Of a stretch of 8,785 nucleotides of DNA, positions 5,753-8,785 are shown in pieces; position 1 is the first letter of the stretch; each line of letters begins with the position of its first letter. The DNA is taken from contig JANLFZ010000058.1 of NCBI GenBank assembly GCA_024653385.1, positions 10,109-18,893 on the forward strand, written 5' to 3'. The notes under the pieces are model-generated. The model saw only the letters and a program-made list of their open reading frames with translations, did not search any database and was not told the DNA's origin. The translations under genes and the position numbers were made by a program. This DNA is from Thermoguttaceae bacterium. GTDB lineage: Bacteria > Planctomycetota > Planctomycetia > Pirellulales > Thermoguttaceae.

Positions 5753-7086
5753 GGCCACGTGCCCCGCGGAGTTGGATCGCGGCCGGTGTCGCGATCTCGA
5801 TCCTAGGCGGGGTGGTCTGGGCCTGGCGCTACGCCCGGTCCACGCCCGCCGACGCACCGCGCCCGGTCGCTTCGCTCGCCGCCGAGAACACGGCGCAACG
5901 CGAGGCGTTCGCCGTGTGCGACCGGCTGTTGGAGGACTTCCCGCACGACGCCGACGCCCTGGCGCTGCGCGGGGCCCTGCTCTCGGCATGGGGCCAGATG
6001 GACGAGGCCCTGCGCTCCTGGGAGGCGTGTCTACGCCTCGACCCGGCCCACGCCGCGGCCTGCGATGGCATCGGCAAGACGGCACTGCGCGCCGGCGATT
6101 TCGAGAAAGCCGCGTCGATGTACCGGCGCGCCGTCGCCGCCGCGCCGGGTAAGGCCGAGCCGAGTCTCGGGCTGGGTAAAGCCCTGCTCGAAGGCGGGCA
6201 GCCGGACCAGGCCGCCAGCGTGCTCGAAAGCCACGTGGCGCGCTGGCCCGACTCGGCCGAAGCCCTTCACCTCTTGGGCGAAGCCTATCTCGCCGTGCGC
6301 CGCCCCGGCGATGCCAAGAAGTGCTTCGATCGCGTCGTCCAGGCCAGGGCGGCATCGAGTCGCACCTACTACGGGCTGATGACGGCCTGCCGTCGTCTGG
6401 GCGACACCGACTTGGCCCGCCGCTACGAAGACGAGTTCCGCCGGCGCAAGGAGCAGGAACGGACCCTGGCCGTGGCGGACCGCCGCGACCACTGGGACGA
6501 GCGATCGGTCGAACGGCGTCTTGCCGATACGTACCTCGCGGCCGCGGGGGTATACCAGTCGCACGGCGACGCAGCCCAGGCCATCGCCTGCTGGCGCCAG
6601 GCCGCCGCAGCCGACCGTACGCACCTCGAAAGCCGCCAATTGCTCGCGATGGCGCTTGCCCAAACCGGCGCGCTGGACGAGGCAATCCGCGCGACCGAGG
6701 AACTCCAGCGAATCGAGCCGCAAAACCCCCAACACTGGTTGGCGGCCGGCCGGCTTCATGCCCAACGCAAGCGCTGGGACGCGGCCGAGGCGTCGCTCCG
6801 CAAAGCGGTCGAGCTGGCGCCGCGCCAAGGCGAGTTGCGCACCTGGTTGGCGGTGGTGTGCTTGCAGTCGGGGCGCAATCCCCGGGAAGCCGCGCGCCTG
6901 GCACGCGCCGCCGTCGACGTCGCACCCACGGTCCAGAACTACTGCCTCTTAAGCGAGGCATGTTCCCAGAGCGGCGACCGGGCCGGGGCGATCGAGGCCC
7001 TGCGACGGGCGAGGGAATTGGACCCCGGCAACCTGGCCGTCCAAGAGGCTTACCGCCGGCTCCAGGAGGCTTCGACAAGACCATGA
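5677..7086 (+). CDS. Membrane-anchored tetratricopeptide repeat protein
   Basis: This 469-aa protein has a short basic cytoplasmic N-terminus, one membrane segment (about 33-49, WIAAGVAISILGGVVWA) and a long helical-repeat region. TPR units of 34 residues can be read at about 92-125, 126-159, 160-193 and 194-227, and again at 283-316, 317-350, 351-384, 386-419 and 420-453. The recurring ends are of the type LDP or LAP, followed by a new helix pair. A charged segment (about 245-282, RRYEDEFRRRKEQER) separates the two arrays. TPR arrays bind other proteins, so a scaffold role is likely. Start: GTG 5677 is the first start codon after the in-frame stop at 5575 and the only one before the membrane segment, with GAGG nine bases upstream, but both are buried in a strong inverted repeat. 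Its TGA overlaps the ATG of the next gene (ATGA), which indicates coupled expression with the FG-GAP protein. Confidence 0.87.
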   Translation: MTQGAFCQESPECNRTRQAASRRFLWPRAPRSWIAAGVAISILGGVVWAWRYARSTPADAPRPVASLAAENTAQREAFAVCDRLLEDFPHDADALALRGALLSAWGQMDEALRSWEACLRLDPAHAAACDGIGKTALRAGDFEKAASMYRRAVAAAPGKAEPSLGLGKALLEGGQPDQAASVLESHVARWPDSAEALHLLGEAYLAVRRPGDAKKCFDRVVQARAASSRTYYGLMTACRRLGDTDLARRYEDEFRRRKEQERTLAVADRRDHWDERSVERRLADTYLAAAGVYQSHGDAAQAIACWRQAAAADRTHLESRQLLAMALAQTGALDEAIRATEELQRIEPQNPQHWLAAGRLHAQRKRWDAAEASLRKAVELAPRQGELRTWLAVVCLQSGRNPREAARLARAAVDVAPTVQNYCLLSEACSQSGDRAGAIEALRRARELDPGNLAVQEAYRRLQEASTRP

Positions 7087-8774
7087 ACCTCGGCAAGATC
7101 CTGCCTTGGGGAGGCGCGGCGATTCTGGCGGCGTGTGTGGCCGCCGCGGCGCTGTGGCTGTGTCCCACGCAAGGCCCTATCGTGCTCTCCGACGTGACCG
7201 ATCGCAGCGGCGTCGATTTCCACCACACCGACGGCAGCGGCGGCCGGAAGTACATCGTCGAGACCGTCACCGCCGGCCTGGCCACCTTCGATTACGACGG
7301 CGACGGGTGGATCGACATCTACTTTCTCAACGGGCGGCCGCTCGAAGGAACCCCGCCGCCCGCGGAGCCCCCCAAGAACCGCCTCTACCGCAATCTCGGC
7401 GGTTTTCGTTTCCAGGACGTGACCGACCAGGCGGGCGTGGGCGAGGCGGGCTACGGCCTGGGCGTTGCCGTCGGCGACTACAACAACGACGGCCTGCCCG
7501 ACTTGTACGTCTCGAACTTCGGCCCCAAGAAGCTCTATCGCAACAACGGCGACGGCACCTTCTCGGACGTGACCGACGCGGCCGGTGTCGCCGACGGCTT
7601 CAAAGTCGGCGCGGGGGCCTCGTTTCTCGACATGGACGCCGACGGCGACCTCGATCTCTACGTGGCCAACTACGTCGACTTCTCGTACGAGAAGCACGTG
7701 ACGCGCGTGTGGGACGGCCTGCCGATCTACCCCGGCCCGGTCGAATTCGCCCCCCTGCGCCACACCCTCTTTCGCAACGAGGGCAACGGCACGTTCACCG
7801 ATGTGAGCGTCGAGTCGGGCATCGCCCAGCACCCAGGCACCGGCATGGGCATGGTCTGCGCCGACTATGACGACGACGGCGACACCGACGTCTTCGTGCT
7901 GAACGACGTGTTCGGCAACTTCTGTTTCCAGAACGACGGGCACGGCCGGTTCGAAGAGGTCGGGCTGCGGTGCGGGTTCAAATTCAACGGCAGCGGCATG
8001 GAACTGGGCAGCATGGGCGTCGACGCCGGCGACTACGACAACGACGGCCGAATCGACCTCTTCCAGACCTCCTACCAGGGCGAACTCTGCGTGCTGTTTC
8101 GCAATCTCGGCGACGGGACCTTCGAGGACGTGACGACCTCCTCGGGCGCCGGCCAGGGCTCCCGCAATAACGTCAAGTGGGGTTGCGCCCTGGTCGACTT
8201 CGACAACGACGGCCACCGCGACCTGTTCGTCGGCATGGGCCACTTGCACGACAACATCGAGGTCTACGACAAGACGAGCACCTACGAAGCCACCTCGGTG
8301 CTCTTGCGCAACCGGGGCGACGGCACGTTCGCCGACGTGTCGGCCGAGGCGGGCACCGGCCTGCGCGTGAAAACCGTCGTCCGCGGCGTGGCCTGCGACG
8401 ACCTCGACAACGACGGCCGCGTCGATGTGGCGATCCTCGCCTCGCGCCGGCCCGCCCTGATCCTCCGCAACGAGACCCGCACGCGCAACCACTGGCTTCA
8501 GGTCTCGCTGCGAGGCGCGCGGTCCAACCGCGACGGCGTAGGGGCCCGGGTCCGGGTGGTGGCGGGCGATCTCGAACTGGTCGACGAGGTGCATAGCGGA
8601 CGCGGCTACCAGAGCCACTTCGGCAGCCGGCTGCACTTCGGGCTCGGCCCCCGCCCGCGCGTCGACCGCGTCGAGGTCCGCTGGCTCGGCGGCGGTACGG
8701 ACGTGCTGGAAAACCTGCCCGCCGATCGCCACGTGGTGATCGTCGAGGGCTCGGCCTCGCCCGCGCTCCCGTAG
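7083..8774 (+). CDS. CRTAC1 family FG-GAP/VCBS repeat protein with C-terminal ASPIC/UnbV domain
   Basis: This 563-aa protein is probably exported or membrane-anchored through an N-terminal hydrophobic segment (about 10-26, GGAAILAACVAAAALWL). The body carries seven calcium-loop motifs of the D-x-D-x-D-G-x-x-D type, at residues 70-78, 132-140, 183-191, 261-269, 317-325, 372-380 and 440-448. These alternate with repeats such as LYRNNGDGTFSDVTDAAGV, as expected of an integrin-alpha-like beta-propeller. The C-terminal part, about 470-556 (NHWLQVSLRG, DGVGARVRV, SGRGYQSH, HFGLG, VEVRWLGG), is the ASPIC/UnbV domain. The family is found in planctomycetes, acidobacteria and marine bacteria, and its molecular function is not established; calcium-dependent adhesion or glycan binding is inferred. 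ATG 7083 overlaps the TPR stop. AGGAGG lies 13 bases upstream, a long spacing. The open frame extends upstream inside the TPR gene but would lose the signal-like start. Confidence 0.95.
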   Translation: MNLGKILPWGGAAILAACVAAAALWLCPTQGPIVLSDVTDRSGVDFHHTDGSGGRKYIVETVTAGLATFDYDGDGWIDIYFLNGRPLEGTPPPAEPPKNRLYRNLGGFRFQDVTDQAGVGEAGYGLGVAVGDYNNDGLPDLYVSNFGPKKLYRNNGDGTFSDVTDAAGVADGFKVGAGASFLDMDADGDLDLYVANYVDFSYEKHVTRVWDGLPIYPGPVEFAPLRHTLFRNEGNGTFTDVSVESGIAQHPGTGMGMVCADYDDDGDTDVFVLNDVFGNFCFQNDGHGRFEEVGLRCGFKFNGSGMELGSMGVDAGDYDNDGRIDLFQTSYQGELCVLFRNLGDGTFEDVTTSSGAGQGSRNNVKWGCALVDFDNDGHRDLFVGMGHLHDNIEVYDKTSTYEATSVLLRNRGDGTFADVSAEAGTGLRVKTVVRGVACDDLDNDGRVDVAILASRRPALILRNETRTRNHWLQVSLRGARSNRDGVGARVRVVAGDLELVDEVHSGRGYQSHFGSRLHFGLGPRPRVDRVEVRWLGGGTDVLENLPADRHVVIVEGSASPALP

Positions 8775-8785
8775 TCGTAACCGTC

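Noticed and set aside
5189..7285. Very long minus-strand open frame (698 codons) opposite the lipoprotein and TPR genes
   Set aside because: The translation is dominated by Arg, Pro, Gly and Ala with no domain, and it is antisense to well-supported genes. Strong GC bias at third positions produces such stop-free antisense frames.
7293..8430. Repeated GACAACGACGGC-like DNA motifs, considered as a tandem repeat or CRISPR-like array
   Set aside because: They are in frame, irregularly spaced and encode the calcium-binding loops of the FG-GAP repeats, so they are protein repeats, not a DNA array.
7050..8732. Minus-strand open frame of 560 codons opposite the CRTAC1 gene
   Set aside because: Its Val/Ala/Asp/His-rich repeats mirror the FG-GAP repeats of the real gene on the other strand; there is no start signal or domain.

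Overview
The window is GC-rich and reads as planctomycete chromosome. The best marker is the gene at 4323-5366, a DUF1559 pseudopilin-like protein with a G|FTLVELL prepilin N-terminus and a C-terminal H-X9-DG motif. This family is expanded mainly in Planctomycetota. A CRTAC1-type FG-GAP/ASPIC protein beside a TPR protein, and a DUF2961 (GH172-like) secreted protein, fit the same phylum. The assignment rests on protein-family recognition, not on a search.

Layout: two gene groups diverge from an intergenic region at about 3938-4322. Leftward (minus strand) are an endonuclease III-type DNA glycosylase (3937-3233), a secreted DUF2961/GH172-like protein (3163-2036), a secreted beta-propeller protein (2039-177) that overlaps the previous stop by ATGA, and the 5' end of a further gene with a good Shine-Dalgarno that runs off the left edge (134-1). 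The last three look like one transcription unit. The endonuclease gene may share it or may end at a weak hairpin at its own stop codon.

Rightward (plus strand) are a strong sigma70-like promoter (TTGCCA-17 nt-TACAAT), a candidate 22-codon leader ORF, the DUF1559 pseudopilin, a 73-aa lipoprotein, a membrane-anchored TPR protein, and a 563-aa FG-GAP/ASPIC protein whose start overlaps the TPR stop by ATGA. A long near-perfect inverted repeat (about 5659-5745) lies exactly across the ribosome-binding site and GTG start of the TPR gene. It is the most unusual non-coding structure in the window.

Working together: the pseudopilin and lipoprotein probably form one envelope-associated unit. The TPR and CRTAC1 proteins form a translationally coupled pair, plausibly a membrane-anchored scaffold plus an exported calcium-binding propeller. 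The GH172-like enzyme and the propeller protein form another coupled, exported pair, plausibly for glycan handling outside the cytoplasm. The endonuclease is an ordinary base-excision repair gene. No mobile element, CRISPR array, tRNA or rRNA was seen. I do not see a clearly new multi-gene system. The best candidates for something undescribed are the TPR-start hairpin and the leader ORF before the pseudopilin.
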